The notes: generated by a model not told the origin, from the letters alone. A stretch of 64,000 bases of DNA from Mesohalobacter halotolerans (GCF_006120725.1 NZ_SWMU01000002.1:310001-374000), one strand, 5' to 3'; shown: positions 53,934 through 63,984, counted from the stretch's first letter. Translations and numbers: made by a program.

Positions 53934-56300
53934 ATGAATATCAAATTTAAACATACAATTGTATTTGTCATTATTCAAATGTTTTTCATGCCATTGTCTT
54001 ATGGTCAGACCAAAGGTGAAGTATTTGGAAAAGTGACAGATGAAGTCGGTACACCAATATTTGGAGCTTCAGTTTATTTAGAAGGGACAAGTCTGGGCAC
54101 AACCACAGATTTTGATGGTCAATATCGTATTGAAAATGCACCTACTGGGTCTTACAATCTTATAGCAAGCTATACAGGATATGAACCCCAAACCAAATTC
54201 AATATTATTGTTAAATCTAAAGGAAACATAGCCTATAATTTTACTTTAAAAGAAGATGTGGTACAGCTTAATACAGTTACTGTAACAGACGCCAATGTGA
54301 TTACCCGACCAAGGGAAACCCCATTATCTGTGCGCTCTTTAGGAGCTGTAGAAATAGCCAATTATCCGGGTAGTAACAATGATGTTGTACAAGTTGCACA
54401 AACCTTACCAGGGGTTTCACCCTCAATTGGAGGTTTTCGTAACGATCTCATTATTCGTGGTGGTGCGCCAAACGAAACGGTCTATTACCTTGACGGCATG
54501 GAAGTTCCAAATATTAATCACTTTGCAACACAAGGAAGTGCCGGTGGACCTGTTGGTATGGTTAATGTCTCATTTATAAGTGAAGTTACTTTGTCAAGCT
54601 CAGCCTTTGGAGCTCAATATGACAATCCTCTTTCTGGAGTTTTACAATTTTCTCAGCGTAATGGCAACCCTAGAGACTTTGTGAAAAACTTCAGAGTCAG
54701 TGCAAGTGAAGCAGCCTTTACAGTGGAAGGTCCTTTATTTAAGGGTGACAAAGACCAATCTCAAACTACTTTTTTGGCCTCGGTTAGAAGAAGTTATTTA
54801 CAATTTTTATTTGCACAAATCGGCTTGCCTTTTAGACCAAATTATTGGGATTATCAATTTAAAATTAATCACAATATTGACAAGCACAACAGCATATCTT
54901 TGCTAGGTCTAGGTTCTATTGATGATTTTTCGCTTGAACCGCCGGACGAATTTGATGAAGAACAACAAGCGACATTAGAGCAGGCACCCTTTATCAATCA
55001 ACGCACTAACGCGATTGGTGTGAGCTGGAAAAACAGGTTTAAAGATGGATCAGGGTTCATGCAAACCACTTTGAGTAATAATTTTTTAATGAATGAGTTT
55101 ACCCGTTACGCCGACCCTGAAAATGAACAAGACATTATTTTTAATAATGATGCTACAGAAAATGAAACCAAGCTCAGGTATGAAATGACTAAATTTCTCG
55201 GGGAATGGAAGTTGTTTTCCGGTTTTAATGTGCAGTATTCAAAATATGACAACAACACTAGTAATGTTACAGATAATCAATTTTTTAGTACTGTAATTGA
55301 TTTTATGAAGTACGGTTTATTTGGTAATTTAACACGGACATTTTTTGAAGGAAAAGTCGACTTATCTGTAGGGTTTAGAATGGATGATGATACATTTTTA
55401 CAAAATTCAAATCTATTAAAAACCTTTTCGCCTAGAGCTGCAATCTCTTACAATTTTACCCAAGACTGGAGTTTAAATGCCACTATTGGTCGCTATTACA
55501 AACTTCCGCCTTACACTATACTTGGTTTTAGAAATAATCAAAATCAATTGGTTAATGAGGATATAAATTATACACAAAGTGATCATTACGTATTAGGCGT
55601 AGAATACTTTCTCAATCCGTCGGCAAGTTTTTCATTAGAAGGGTTTTATAAAGCTTATGACGATTATCCTGTGTCTGTACTAGATGGCGTTTCTTTGGCA
55701 AATAAGGGTGGCGGATTTGAAGTCTTAGGCAGTGAAGAAATTGAAACTGTAGGAAAAGGACGAAGCTACGGTCTTGAATTTCAATTTCAGCAAAAGTTGA
55801 CGAATAATTTCTTTGGTATTTTTTCATATACCTGGTTTTATAGCGAATTCACGGGTTTTAATAGAAGCAATTATCTTCCGTCAGTATGGAATAGTAGACA
55901 TCTTATCTCTTTTGTAGGCGGATATAAACTGCCAAAAAATTGGGAGATAAGTTCAAGATTTAGGTTTACCGGAAATTCACCATTTGTCCCAACTGATCTT
56001 GACGCAACTCTAGAAAATTACCCTGATGTCGTCTTAGATTATGATCGCTTAGGCGATGAACAATTGGGAATCTTTAGTCAATTAGATGTGAGGATTGATA
56101 AAAAATGGAATTTTCCAAATTGGTCATTTAACCTCTTTATTGAAGCTCAAAATATTTTAACTCAGGACATCCCTCAACCTCCAGAATATGGATTGGTCAG
56201 AGATATGTCAGGAAATATCATTGAACCCCGAAGTCTCACTGAAATTGAACAAGGGAATGGACAAGTTATACCAAGTATTGGGATTGTTGTTGATTTTTAA
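53934..56300 (+). CDS. TonB-dependent receptor with N-terminal carboxypeptidase-like domain
   Basis: About 788 residues from the ATG at 53934. Signal peptide (HTIVFVIIQMFFMPLSYGQ), then the CarboxypepD_reg-like sandwich (about 25-110: VFGKVTDEVGTPIFGASVYL), a plug with NDLIIRGGAPNETVYYLDGME (about 165-185), and a 22-strand barrel ending in IGIVVDF. The plug matches receptors for siderophores, vitamins or other nutrients; no SusD follows, so it is not a SusC. It begins 13 bases after tesA and may be co-transcribed. Substrate unknown. Confidence 0.93.
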   Translation: MNIKFKHTIVFVIIQMFFMPLSYGQTKGEVFGKVTDEVGTPIFGASVYLEGTSLGTTTDFDGQYRIENAPTGSYNLIASYTGYEPQTKFNIIVKSKGNIAYNFTLKEDVVQLNTVTVTDANVITRPRETPLSVRSLGAVEIANYPGSNNDVVQVAQTLPGVSPSIGGFRNDLIIRGGAPNETVYYLDGMEVPNINHFATQGSAGGPVGMVNVSFISEVTLSSSAFGAQYDNPLSGVLQFSQRNGNPRDFVKNFRVSASEAAFTVEGPLFKGDKDQSQTTFLASVRRSYLQFLFAQIGLPFRPNYWDYQFKINHNIDKHNSISLLGLGSIDDFSLEPPDEFDEEQQATLEQAPFINQRTNAIGVSWKNRFKDGSGFMQTTLSNNFLMNEFTRYADPENEQDIIFNNDATENETKLRYEMTKFLGEWKLFSGFNVQYSKYDNNTSNVTDNQFFSTVIDFMKYGLFGNLTRTFFEGKVDLSVGFRMDDDTFLQNSNLLKTFSPRAAISYNFTQDWSLNATIGRYYKLPPYTILGFRNNQNQLVNEDINYTQSDHYVLGVEYFLNPSASFSLEGFYKAYDDYPVSVLDGVSLANKGGGFEVLGSEEIETVGKGRSYGLEFQFQQKLTNNFFGIFSYTWFYSEFTGFNRSNYLPSVWNSRHLISFVGGYKLPKNWEISSRFRFTGNSPFVPTDLDATLENYPDVVLDYDRLGDEQLGIFSQLDVRIDKKWNFPNWSFNLFIEAQNILTQDIPQPPEYGLVRDMSGNIIEPRSLTEIEQGNGQVIPSIGIVVDF

Positions 56301-56353
56301 ATATGATCAAACAACTGTTTCAATCTTGAAATATAATGATTTCCGTTATTTCA

Positions 56354-57637
56354 TTATTTATTTTCAAACCCTTTTAAAGTCTCTGTGATAATATTTACAC
56401 AATCCAATAGCTGTTCTTCATTAATCACCAAAGGTGGCGCAAAGCGAATAATGTTGCCATGAGTTGGTTTAGCGAGAAGACCATTTTCCTTTAAAGCTAC
56501 ACAAATATCCCAAGCTGTAGAAGAGTCTTCGCTATCATTAATAACAATAGCATTGAGTAAACCACGCCCTCTCACGAGGTTGACAATTTTAGAATTTTGA
56601 ATGTACTCATTGAGTTTATCCCTAAAGAGTTGTCCAAGATGCCTTGCATTTTGGGCAAGCTTTTCGTCTTTAACCACTTCTAGCGCCTCCATGCCCACTG
56701 CTGCTGCAACAGGATTGCCGCCAAATGTCGAACCGTGTTGACCCGGTTTGATAACTCCCATAACTTCGTCATCAGCCAATACGGCAGATACAGGATAAGC
56801 GCCACCTGATAAAGCCTTTCCTAAAATCAAAACATCAGGTTTTGAGTAAGTTTTTTGGCGTTCACAGTGACCTTGACAATTACACTTTCCGCAAACGGCA
56901 AGAAGCGCACCGGTTCTAGCAATACCCGTTTGTATTTCGTCTGCCATAAACAAAACTTCGTGTTTGTTACAAAGGGCTTTGACTTCTGGAATAAACTCAT
57001 CACTAGGTGTAAATACACCGGCTTCACCTTGAATTGGCTCAATAAGAACGCCAGCTATATTTTTTTCCTGTTCTAAAACATCTTTTAGAGCTTTGGAATC
57101 ATTATAATTTACCTTTATAAATCCGGGTGTATATGGACCGAAATTTTTTCTTGCGCCCTCGTCATTACTAAAAGAAATAATCGTTGTAGTTCTCCCGTGG
57201 AAATTGTTTTCAAATACAACAATTTTTGCCTCTTTTTCTTCTATGCCTTTTTTCTCGTAAGCCCATTTACGACAAATTTTAATTGCTGTTTCTACAGCTT
57301 CAGCACCCGTATTCATCGGCAGTAGTTTGTCAAGATTAAAATACTCAGTTGCATACTTTTCAAATACTCCTAATACATTATTGTGAAATGCTCTAGAAGT
57401 AAGCGTAATGCGATTGGCTTGATTGGTCATGGCATTAACAATTCTAGGGTGGCAATGCCCTTGATTAACCGCAGAATATGCTGATAAAAAGTCATAATAC
57501 TTTTTGCCTTCAACATCCCAAACAAACACGCCTTTACCTTCTTTTAAAACGGCTGGCAACGGATGATAATTATGCGCACCGTGCTCGTTTTCTAAATCAA
57601 TAGCTTGTTGAGAACTGGTAATATCTTGAACGGTCAT
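56354..57637 (-). CDS. rocD: Ornithine aminotransferase
   Basis: The 427-residue PLP enzyme converts ornithine and 2-oxoglutarate to glutamate semialdehyde and glutamate. LPMNTGAEAVETAIK, the FHGRTTTIISFSND stretch, MADEIQTGIARTG (PLP-pyridine aspartate) and LILGKALSGGAYPVSA (Schiff-base lysine, about K274) are diagnostic. Between the aspartate and the lysine lies an insertion with four cysteines, CGKCNCQGHC (C249, C252, C254, C258), absent from canonical enzymes and possibly metal-binding. A weak stem follows the stop. The gene is monocistronic and divergent from dnaK. Confidence 0.94.
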   Translation of the reverse strand: MTVQDITSSQQAIDLENEHGAHNYHPLPAVLKEGKGVFVWDVEGKKYYDFLSAYSAVNQGHCHPRIVNAMTNQANRITLTSRAFHNNVLGVFEKYATEYFNLDKLLPMNTGAEAVETAIKICRKWAYEKKGIEEKEAKIVVFENNFHGRTTTIISFSNDEGARKNFGPYTPGFIKVNYNDSKALKDVLEQEKNIAGVLIEPIQGEAGVFTPSDEFIPEVKALCNKHEVLFMADEIQTGIARTGALLAVCGKCNCQGHCERQKTYSKPDVLILGKALSGGAYPVSAVLADDEVMGVIKPGQHGSTFGGNPVAAAVGMEALEVVKDEKLAQNARHLGQLFRDKLNEYIQNSKIVNLVRGRGLLNAIVINDSEDSSTAWDICVALKENGLLAKPTHGNIIRFAPPLVINEEQLLDCVNIITETLKGFENK

Positions 57638-57790
57638 AGATGATAATTTTAATTTTGCACAAAAATATCAATATATCTTATTATTCATAAGTTTTCAATT
57701 GTTTATATAACTAATTTAATATGAGTTTAAACAAATTAGTTATTAGTTGCTAGTTGGTGGTTGGTGGTTTTTAGTTGGAGGTTATTAGGT

Positions 57791-57935
57791 TGTGGCAGTG
57801 ATAGTAACGGAAAGCTTACAAGGCTTGATAAATGACAAAACTTGTGCTGACGAAGCGACCAACGGAAGCTCTTGTCAGCGCTTAGTTTTATTTTATCAAG
57901 CCTTGAAACTTGAAGTGGATAGCACGTTTGCCACA
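57791..57935. ncRNA. Strongly structured element, possible conserved RNA motif or MITE
   Basis: Four nested pairings stack in order: TGTGGCA (57791-57797) with TGCCACA (57929-57935); CAAGGCTTGATAAA (57819-57832) with TTTATCAAGCCTTG (57892-57905), a perfect 14-bp stem; AAAACT (57837-57842) with AGTTTT (57884-57889); GCTGAC (57846-57851) with GTCAGC (57874-57879). Between the outer and the main stem is an asymmetric-sequence internal loop with purine-rich GATAGTAACGGAAAGC on one side and GAAGTGGATAGCACG on the other. This suits a structured RNA in either direction, or a transposon-derived hairpin. It lies 98 bases before dnaK. A Flavo-1-type Rfam motif is a possibility I cannot test. Confidence 0.55.
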
Positions 57936-57986
57936 CAAATATTAAACATCTGACAACCTGTCATAAGTCTTGTGATGGCATAATGA

Positions 57987-58020
57987 TTGAAAACTAATTA
58001 GATGAATAAAAGTAGAATTT
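57987..58020 (+). promoter_or_regulatory. Candidate dnaK promoter
   Basis: TTG at 57987 and TAGAATTT at 58013-58020, with 23 bases between, resemble the flavobacterial -33 TTG and -7 TAnnTTTG boxes. The last base deviates. The implied leader is about 7 bases, which is short. No CIRCE inverted repeat is seen. Confidence 0.3.
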
Positions 58021-58032
58021 AAAATAAACATT

Positions 58033-59961
58033 ATGAGTAAAATAATTGGAATAGATTTAGGAACTACCAACTCATGCGTATCTGTGATGGAAGGCAATGA
58101 GCCAACGGTAATCCCAAATTCTGAAGGAAAACGCACAACACCGTCGGTTATTGCATTTGTAGAAGATGGTGAAATTAAAGTTGGTGATCCTGCAAAACGT
58201 CAGGCGGTAACAAATCCAGAAAAAACCATCGCTTCGATAAAACGATTTATGGGAAATAAATTCTCTGAATCTTCTAAAGAAATCAAGCGAGTCGCCTATA
58301 AAGTAAAAAAAGGTGAAAACGATACCGCACGTGTAGATATCGATGGTAGATTGTATTCACCTCAAGAATTGTCGGCTATGATTCTTCAAAAAATGAAAAA
58401 AACAGCCGAAGAATATTTAGGTCAAGATGTATCTGAGGCCGTAATTACTGTACCTGCGTACTTTAATGACTCTCAAAGACAAGCTACTAAAGAAGCTGGC
58501 GAAATTGCTGGTCTTAAAGTAAGACGAATTATCAACGAACCAACAGCAGCATCTCTTGCTTATGGATTAGATAAAAAAAGTACTGACCAAAAAATAGTCG
58601 TTTTTGACTTTGGTGGTGGTACACATGATGTCTCTATCCTAGAGTTAGGTGATGGTGTTTTTGAAGTTCTTTCTACAGATGGCGACACGCACCTTGGTGG
58701 TGATGATGTCGATGAAACTGTGATTGACTGGTTGGCAGAAGAATTTAAAAAGGATGAAGACATTGATCTTAGAGATGATGCTATGGCGCTTCAACGTTTA
58801 AAGGAAGCCGCTGAGAAAGCAAAAATTGAATTATCATCTTCAACATCAACAGAAATCAATTTACCTTATGTTACGGCTACATCTAGTGGACCAAAACACT
58901 TGGTGAGAACTTTGTCGCGTTCTAAATTTGAACAACTCATTGGTGATTTGGTTAAGCGAACTATAGCTCCATGTGAAAAAGCCTTAAAATCTGCTGGATT
59001 GAGTAAAAATGACATCAACGAAATTATTCTTGTTGGTGGATCTACGCGTATTCCTGCAGTACAAGAAGCTGTCGAAAAGTTCTTTGGTAAGAAACCGAGC
59101 AAAGGTGTAAATCCGGACGAAGTTGTTGCGATAGGAGCTGGTATTCAAGGTGGTGTTTTAACGGGTGATGTTAAAGATGTATTACTTCTCGATGTGACGC
59201 CATTATCTCTAGGTATTGAGACTATGGGTGGTGTCAATACTAAATTAATTGAAGCTAACACTACAATACCGACAAAAAAATCACAGATCTTCTCTACAGC
59301 TCAAGACAATCAGCCAAGTGTAGAAATTCACGTTTTACAGGGTGAACGTCCTATGGCGAAAGACAACAAGACAATAGGTCGCTTCCATCTCGATGGCATT
59401 CCGCCTGCAAAACGCGGCACTCCGCAAATTGAAGTAACCTTTGACATTGATGCCAATGGAATTATTAATGTAAGTGCAGAAGACAAAGCTACTGGTAAGA
59501 AACAAGACATCAGAATTGAAGCATCATCTGGATTGACAGAAGAGGAAATTGAAAAAATGAAGAAAGAAGCTGAAGCTAATGCCGAAGCAGATAAAAAAGC
59601 TAAAGAAAAGGTCGATAAGCTTAATGAAGCAGATGCGATGATTTTCCAAACAGAAAGCCAGATGAAAGAATTTGGTGACAAATTACCAGAGGATAAGAAA
59701 AAACCTATCGAAGATGCGCTAAACGAACTTAAGGAAGCGCATAAAACTGGTGATGTTGAAAAAATCACTCCAGCATTAGATAAGCTTAATGAAGAGTGGA
59801 AAAAAGTCTCTGAAGAGATGTACAAAGCCCAAGCTGAAGCTCAACAAGCTCAAGGTGGAGCTGATGCTTCTGGCGGTGCACAATCTGATGCAAACGCTGG
59901 TGGTGACGACTCTGACTCTAAAGATGACGTTGAAGATGTTGATTTTGAAGAAGTCAAGTAA
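58033..59961 (+). CDS. dnaK: Molecular chaperone DnaK (Hsp70)
   Basis: The 642-residue chaperone has the ATPase domain ([32 protein letters not shown]), the interdomain linker [15 protein letters not shown], the substrate-binding domain, and the lid. The phosphate-loop motif has His in place of the usual Phe (GGTHDVS), seen in other Bacteroidota. The C terminus is a glycine/alanine-rich stretch and an acidic tail ending [11 protein letters not shown], the EEVK/EEVD-like end of the family. It is monocistronic, with no grpE or dnaJ adjacent. Confidence 0.98.
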   Translation: MSKIIGIDLGTTNSCVSVMEGNEPTVIPNSEGKRTTPSVIAFVEDGEIKVGDPAKRQAVTNPEKTIASIKRFMGNKFSESSKEIKRVAYKVKKGENDTARVDIDGRLYSPQELSAMILQKMKKTAEEYLGQDVSEAVITVPAYFNDSQRQATKEAGEIAGLKVRRIINEPTAASLAYGLDKKSTDQKIVVFDFGGGTHDVSILELGDGVFEVLSTDGDTHLGGDDVDETVIDWLAEEFKKDEDIDLRDDAMALQRLKEAAEKAKIELSSSTSTEINLPYVTATSSGPKHLVRTLSRSKFEQLIGDLVKRTIAPCEKALKSAGLSKNDINEIILVGGSTRIPAVQEAVEKFFGKKPSKGVNPDEVVAIGAGIQGGVLTGDVKDVLLLDVTPLSLGIETMGGVNTKLIEANTTIPTKKSQIFSTAQDNQPSVEIHVLQGERPMAKDNKTIGRFHLDGIPPAKRGTPQIEVTFDIDANGIINVSAEDKATGKKQDIRIEASSGLTEEEIEKMKKEAEANAEADKKAKEKVDKLNEADAMIFQTESQMKEFGDKLPEDKKKPIEDALNELKEAHKTGDVEKITPALDKLNEEWKKVSEEMYKAQAEAQQAQGGADASGGAQSDANAGGDDSDSKDDVEDVDFEEVK

Positions 59962-60010
59962 AATGTGAACACATAGAGGTTTACCACAGCGATGAAAACA
60001 ATCGCTACAT

Positions 60011-60043
60011 AAAAAATCCGCCGATAAATTCGGCGGATTTTTT
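60011..60043 (+). terminator. Strong terminator after dnaK
   Basis: ATCCGCCGA pairs with TCGGCGGAT over a 5-nt loop (60016-60038), flanked by AAAAA and TTTTTT. It lies about 50 bases after the dnaK stop and could work in both directions. Confidence 0.92.
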
Positions 60044-60108
60044 ATGAAATGAATTTATAATAAATTAAATGGCTAGTTTGTCTTAATAACACATTTATCT
60101 GATGTTGT

Positions 60109-60841
60109 ATGAAATTTAAAGATATTTCTAGCTTATTAAAAGACATTCCCTATATGTCTAGCACTCAAGGAAAAATCATATACGAGTTGATCATTAAGCA
60201 TAAACTGGTAAATATTCTTGAATTAGGTACAGCATATGGAACAGGAAGCTGCTACATGGCTTCAGCTCTAGATGAAATAAAATCTGGCCATATCATAACA
60301 ATTGACAAAGCAGATTCTGCCCACAAATCTCCTAATGTAGAAGATTTGGCAAAAAAATGTAACCTGTCAACCTACATTACTTCTATTTCAGCCAATACAA
60401 CTTATAATTGGGAGTTGATGAAATTGATCGATAAAAATACAGTAAATGGTATTTGCCAGCCAATTTTTGATTTTTGTTATTTGGACTGAGCACATAATTT
60501 TGAAACCGATGCATGCGCTTTTTTTTCTTGTAGATAAACTATTAAAGCCTAATGGCATCATATTGTTTGACGATCTCAATTGGACATACGCTAAAAGCCC
60601 GAGTTTGAAAAATACTGATGCCGTTAAAAATATGACGCAGGAAGAAAAAAACACGCCTCATATCAAAAAATTGATTGAACTCATCGTTCTTCCCCACCCT
60701 AATTGTCATAATAGCTCAAAACATGATGCTTGGTTTAAAGTGTCCAAAAAAGTGGATAGTCACAAGGAGGCGAGATCTCCATTTATCCTTGAGGAGCATT
60801 TCCCTGAAAAAAGTCTATTTGAAGATATTAAAATATTTTAA
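60109..60841 (+). pseudogene. Class I SAM-dependent methyltransferase, doubly inactivated
   Basis: The first part encodes ILELGTAYGTGSCYMASAL (SAM motif I, about 36-54), HIITIDKAD and a Rossmann region up to FDFCYLD. The expected next residues DGAH are broken by TGA at 60487-60489 where GGA would give Gly. The same frame then continues AHNFETDACAF and slips at a T8 run (60519-60526); one base fewer restores FLVDKLLKPNGIILFDDLNW and the tail to 60841. Two independent lesions make this a true pseudogene, not a single sequencing error. The intact product would be about 243 residues, like Methyltransf_24 enzymes. Confidence 0.85.
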
Positions 60842-60907
60842 TCAAAATTAAAAACAAAAAATATAGCTTTTGAATCAAATACTTTTATTGATAAATAATT
60901 TATAAAT

Positions 60908-60937
60908 AAAAAAACCGTTGAAATAACTTCAACGGTT
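60908..60937 (-). terminator. Terminator after rpoD
   Basis: AACCGTTGAA (60913-60922) pairs with TTCAACGGTT (60928-60937), with an A run on the left that becomes the U tract on the minus strand. It lies 26 bases past the rpoD stop. Confidence 0.88.
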
Positions 60938-60962
60938 GAATTGAATTTTAAACAGCACTTCA

Positions 60963-61829
60963 CTATCCCAAATACTTTTTAAGCATTTTATTCTTAGATT
61001 GGTGCTTTAAACGTCTAATGCCTTTTTCACGAATTTGACGAACACGTTCGCGGCTTAAATCAAACATATCACCAATTTCTTGAAGTGTCATGGCAGGTTG
61101 ATTACCAATACCGTAATTTAAACGAATCACATCAGCTTCACGTTGTGAAAGCGTGTCCAGGGCACGATTGATTTCTACGCTTAAGGAATCTTTCATCAAT
61201 TGATCATCCGGATTTGGAGATTCTGCAGAGCTCAAGACGTCATAGAGGTTAGAATCGTTTTCACCTTCTTTAAACGGTGCATCCATCGAGAGATGACGAC
61301 CAGAATTTTTAAGGGCGACTTTTACCTGAGATTCAGACATATCGAGTTCTTTTGCAATCTCTATTGCCGATGGTGGTCTTTCATTAATTTGTTCAAGGTG
61401 TGAAAATGTTTTATTGATTTTATTAATGACACCAATTTTATTTAATGGTAATCGCACAACTCTAGACTGCTCCGCAAGGGCTTGAAGAATAGATTGCCTA
61501 ATCCACCAGACTGCATAAGAAATAAACTTAAAACCACGGGTTTCATCAAAGCGTTTAGCAGCTTTCACTAGTCCTACGTTACCTTCGTTTATTAAGTCAG
61601 GTAATTTTAAACCCTGATTTTGATATTGTTTTGCAACAGAAACCACAAAACGTAAATTGGCATTAGTCAGTTTTTCTAAAGCCACCTGGTCACCCTCTCG
61701 TATCCTTTGAGCCAATTCCACTTCTTCTTCAGCTGTGATAAGATCAACCTTACTGATATCTTGTAAATACTTATCTAAAGACTTTGACTCTCTATTAGTA
61801 ACCTGTTTTGTTATTTTTAACTGTCTCAT
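60963..61829 (-). CDS. rpoD: Primary sigma factor RpoD/SigA
   Basis: The 288-residue factor has regions 1.2 to 4.2 only, lacking the long N-terminal region 1.1 and the non-conserved insert of E. coli sigma70, as is normal in Bacteroidota. Region 2 is [38 protein letters not shown] and [15 protein letters not shown]; region 4.2 is [18 protein letters not shown] and [24 protein letters not shown]. Such sigma factors recognise the divergent TTTG/TAnnTTTG promoters. It is monocistronic. Confidence 0.97.
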   Translation of the reverse strand: MRQLKITKQVTNRESKSLDKYLQDISKVDLITAEEEVELAQRIREGDQVALEKLTNANLRFVVSVAKQYQNQGLKLPDLINEGNVGLVKAAKRFDETRGFKFISYAVWWIRQSILQALAEQSRVVRLPLNKIGVINKINKTFSHLEQINERPPSAIEIAKELDMSESQVKVALKNSGRHLSMDAPFKEGENDSNLYDVLSSAESPNPDDQLMKDSLSVEINRALDTLSQREADVIRLNYGIGNQPAMTLQEIGDMFDLSRERVRQIREKGIRRLKHQSKNKMLKKYLG

Positions 61830-61930
61830 ATATATTTGTGATTAATTAAGTTCGGTATTATATGTTTTTTATTTAATATAGCCAAATTTATTTCAATAAA
61901 TTAATAATCTTTAAGATTTTTGAACTACAA

Positions 61931-62362
61931 TTAATTTACTATCAGTGTTTTATAAATGCTCAAAAGCGCAATCAATGACCATAATATTGTTCTTAACCAG
62001 TTGTATTTTATAAGTTGAGAAACACTCGCTGAGGCCTCTTGATTTTTATCAATATTTTGATGAAGCGGCACAAAAATAACAAATGTCAAAACCCAGGTCA
62101 ATAGAACAAGTAAAGAGTCTATGATATAATAACTGGACCAATTTGATATCAATAACAATATAATACTTATGACAATCTGACTTAGCATTAATGGTAAAAC
62201 AACAACAGTAATTCTACTCGTATAAGGACGATGCCATGATTTAAGATTGTTAGGATTATAGTACCTAAAACTTGGATAAATTATCAACTGAACTAACCAA
62301 ATTAAGACCATCAATCCTATATCCGGAATAAGTTTATACATATAAATGTGATCAATCTGCAT
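61931..62362 (-). CDS. Four-helix membrane protein of unknown function
   Basis: A 143-residue protein (or 136 from the ATG at 62341) with four hydrophobic segments: IPDIGLMVLIWLVQLIIYPS, a helix around VVLPLMLSQIVISIILLLI, YYIIDSLLVLLTWVLTFVIF and WLRTILWSLIALLSIYK. Between the second and fourth is FVPLHQNIDK. I do not recognise the family. The 11-base overlap ATGCAGATTGA with the preceding gene indicates translational coupling to the 132-residue membrane protein. Confidence 0.7.
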   Translation of the reverse strand: MQIDHIYMYKLIPDIGLMVLIWLVQLIIYPSFRYYNPNNLKSWHRPYTSRITVVVLPLMLSQIVISIILLLISNWSSYYIIDSLLVLLTWVLTFVIFVPLHQNIDKNQEASASVSQLIKYNWLRTILWSLIALLSIYKTLIVN

Positions 62363-62750
62363 ACTTGTCTGTTAATTTCCAATGGTAATCTTTATGAGTT
62401 TTCCATAAAATATATCCAAAAGGAATCCACCATAAAAAATCGTTGGTAATGAGCGTATAAAAAAATTCAAATGGAATCTCACCACGATAATATTGGATGA
62501 AAAAACCTAAAGGTCCAAAGATTTTCCCTAAAAATCCAACTGCAACAATAGGCCAATGCCGCATCGGAGCGTACGACGCCCACCAATAGCCAAGTCCATA
62601 AACACCAATCACCATGCCCATACCTTGCCAAATCATAGTATGAACAGGCAAAGGCATGCCAACTAATTCAAAAAATTGGTTGGGAAACAAACCGACCCAC
62701 AAGCCCCATAAAATATTGTAGATTGCTGCTAGTTTTAAAATTAATTTCAT
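62352..62750 (-). CDS. Small membrane protein of unknown function
   Basis: A 132-residue protein with four hydrophobic segments, beginning KLILKLAAIYNILWGLWVGLFP and including GMGMVIGVYGLGYWWAS, WPIVAVGFLGKIFGPLGFFI and ITNDFLWWIPFGYILW. Tryptophan content is high. No conserved family is recognised with confidence. It is coupled to the downstream 143-residue membrane protein, and lies upstream of neither enzyme. Both may form a small membrane complex; that is inference. Confidence 0.72.
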   Translation of the reverse strand: MKLILKLAAIYNILWGLWVGLFPNQFFELVGMPLPVHTMIWQGMGMVIGVYGLGYWWASYAPMRHWPIVAVGFLGKIFGPLGFFIQYYRGEIPFEFFYTLITNDFLWWIPFGYILWKTHKDYHWKLTDKYAD

Positions 62751-62821
62751 ATCAATTTTTAAAAATGCGAAATAATATAATTAAAGTCTATTTTTACTTC
62801 TAAACACTAATAATCTTTTCA

Positions 62822-62853
62822 TAAAAAAACCCTGCAGAGCGAATCGTGCAGGG
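62822..62853 (-). terminator. Terminator after the AhpD-like gene
   Basis: CCCTGCA (62830-62836) pairs with TGCAGGG (62847-62853); the A run at 62823-62829 becomes a U tract on the minus strand. It lies 25 bases past the gene's stop. Confidence 0.9.
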
Positions 62854-62877
62854 CTTCCAATCAATCATGAAAAACTA

Positions 62878-63432
62878 CTATTTATCCCACTTTCGACTTT
62901 CAAAGGCTTGATCTAAAGGTGTGTTTGCAATGTGATTGATGTAATTGGAAAATGTTTTCATCCCAACTGCTGTAACCACACCTGCGATGTGTCTATTGGT
63001 ATAACCCTGATCTCTAAAAGCTTGAGTAACTTCATCAGAAGGATATCCTCTTGTTTTTACAACGGCTTTAGCGTATTGACTCAAGGCTTCAAGTTTAGTG
63101 TCGGGAATGGTTTTACCTTTTCTAATGGCGTTGGTAAATTCTTCAGGGACATTACTTTGGTTATCTGCTATAAAAGAATGTGCAGCAACGCAGTAGGTGC
63201 AACCATTTTCAACGGCAATACTTAACAATAACACTTCTTGTTCAACTGGAGAAAACCCAGAATCTTGTCTAAAGCTTTCATCAGCAGAAGTGTAGGCTTT
63301 TAATAATGAAGGATTATTTGCCATAACTGCAAACAAATTGGGTACCATACCCATATTATCTTTAGCAGATTTTAAAATGGGTCTTGCCTCTACATCGGCA
63401 TTGTCTATCGTTTTTAATTCAAATGTTGACAT
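62878..63432 (-). CDS. Carboxymuconolactone decarboxylase/AhpD-like protein
   Basis: The 184-residue protein has the AhpD core motif VENGCTYCVAAHS, with redox cysteines C78 and C81 and histidine H85 in the E(x)11CxxC(x)3H pattern. Such proteins act as peroxidase partners or peroxidatic enzymes of unknown substrate; the same fold includes the ring-opening decarboxylase, which lacks the cysteine pair. The gene is separated from the downstream membrane-protein pair by a terminator, so it is its own transcript. Confidence 0.9.
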   Translation of the reverse strand: MSTFELKTIDNADVEARPILKSAKDNMGMVPNLFAVMANNPSLLKAYTSADESFRQDSGFSPVEQEVLLLSIAVENGCTYCVAAHSFIADNQSNVPEEFTNAIRKGKTIPDTKLEALSQYAKAVVKTRGYPSDEVTQAFRDQGYTNRHIAGVVTAVGMKTFSNYINHIANTPLDQAFESRKWDK

Positions 63433-63617
63433 AAATTCTATTTTTTAGAATTCGTCGTAATAGAATAGGATCGCTTACAAAAGCTTTTGATATTTGATGT
63501 TTGGAGCATCACATCATTGGACAGGATTAAAGATTCTGATGGCAATCAATGCTGGAAACCTACCCTGCCGATCAGGCGGATACAAAACCACTGCTATCGC
63601 AGTCTTGGTTTTGTGCT

Positions 63618-63948
<331 letters not shown>

Positions 63949-63950
63949 CT

Positions 63951-63980
63951 AAAAACAAAAAACCTTACATCTCTGTAAGG
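63951..63980 (-). terminator. Terminator of the tRNA-like gene at the window edge
   Basis: CCTTACA (63963-63969) pairs with TGTAAGG (63974-63980), loop TCTC; the A-rich run at 63951-63962 provides a U tract on the minus strand. It directly follows the tRNA 3' end. Confidence 0.85.
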
Positions 63981-63984
63981 TTTT

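Larger units (their letters stand above)
57638..58032. other. Intergenic region upstream of dnaK with a GT-rich stretch and a structured element
   Basis: The 395-base gap begins with AT-rich rocD promoter sequence, then a low-complexity tract of TAGTTGG-like units (about 57737-57785), the nested hairpin element (57791-57935), and the dnaK promoter region. No coding frame is credible. Confidence 0.65.

Noticed and set aside
57737-57785. GT-rich TAGTTGG-like tract as a tandem repeat array
   Set aside because: Units are irregular in length and sequence; reads as low-complexity spacer rather than a defined repeat.
57736-57936. 66-codon minus-strand open frame
   Set aside because: It reads through the low-complexity GT tract and the hairpin element, giving repetitive TNHQLATNN-type sequence.
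59328-59825. 165-codon minus-strand open frame
   Set aside because: It is antisense to the lid region of dnaK; its serine-rich composition simply mirrors the lysine/glutamate codons of dnaK.
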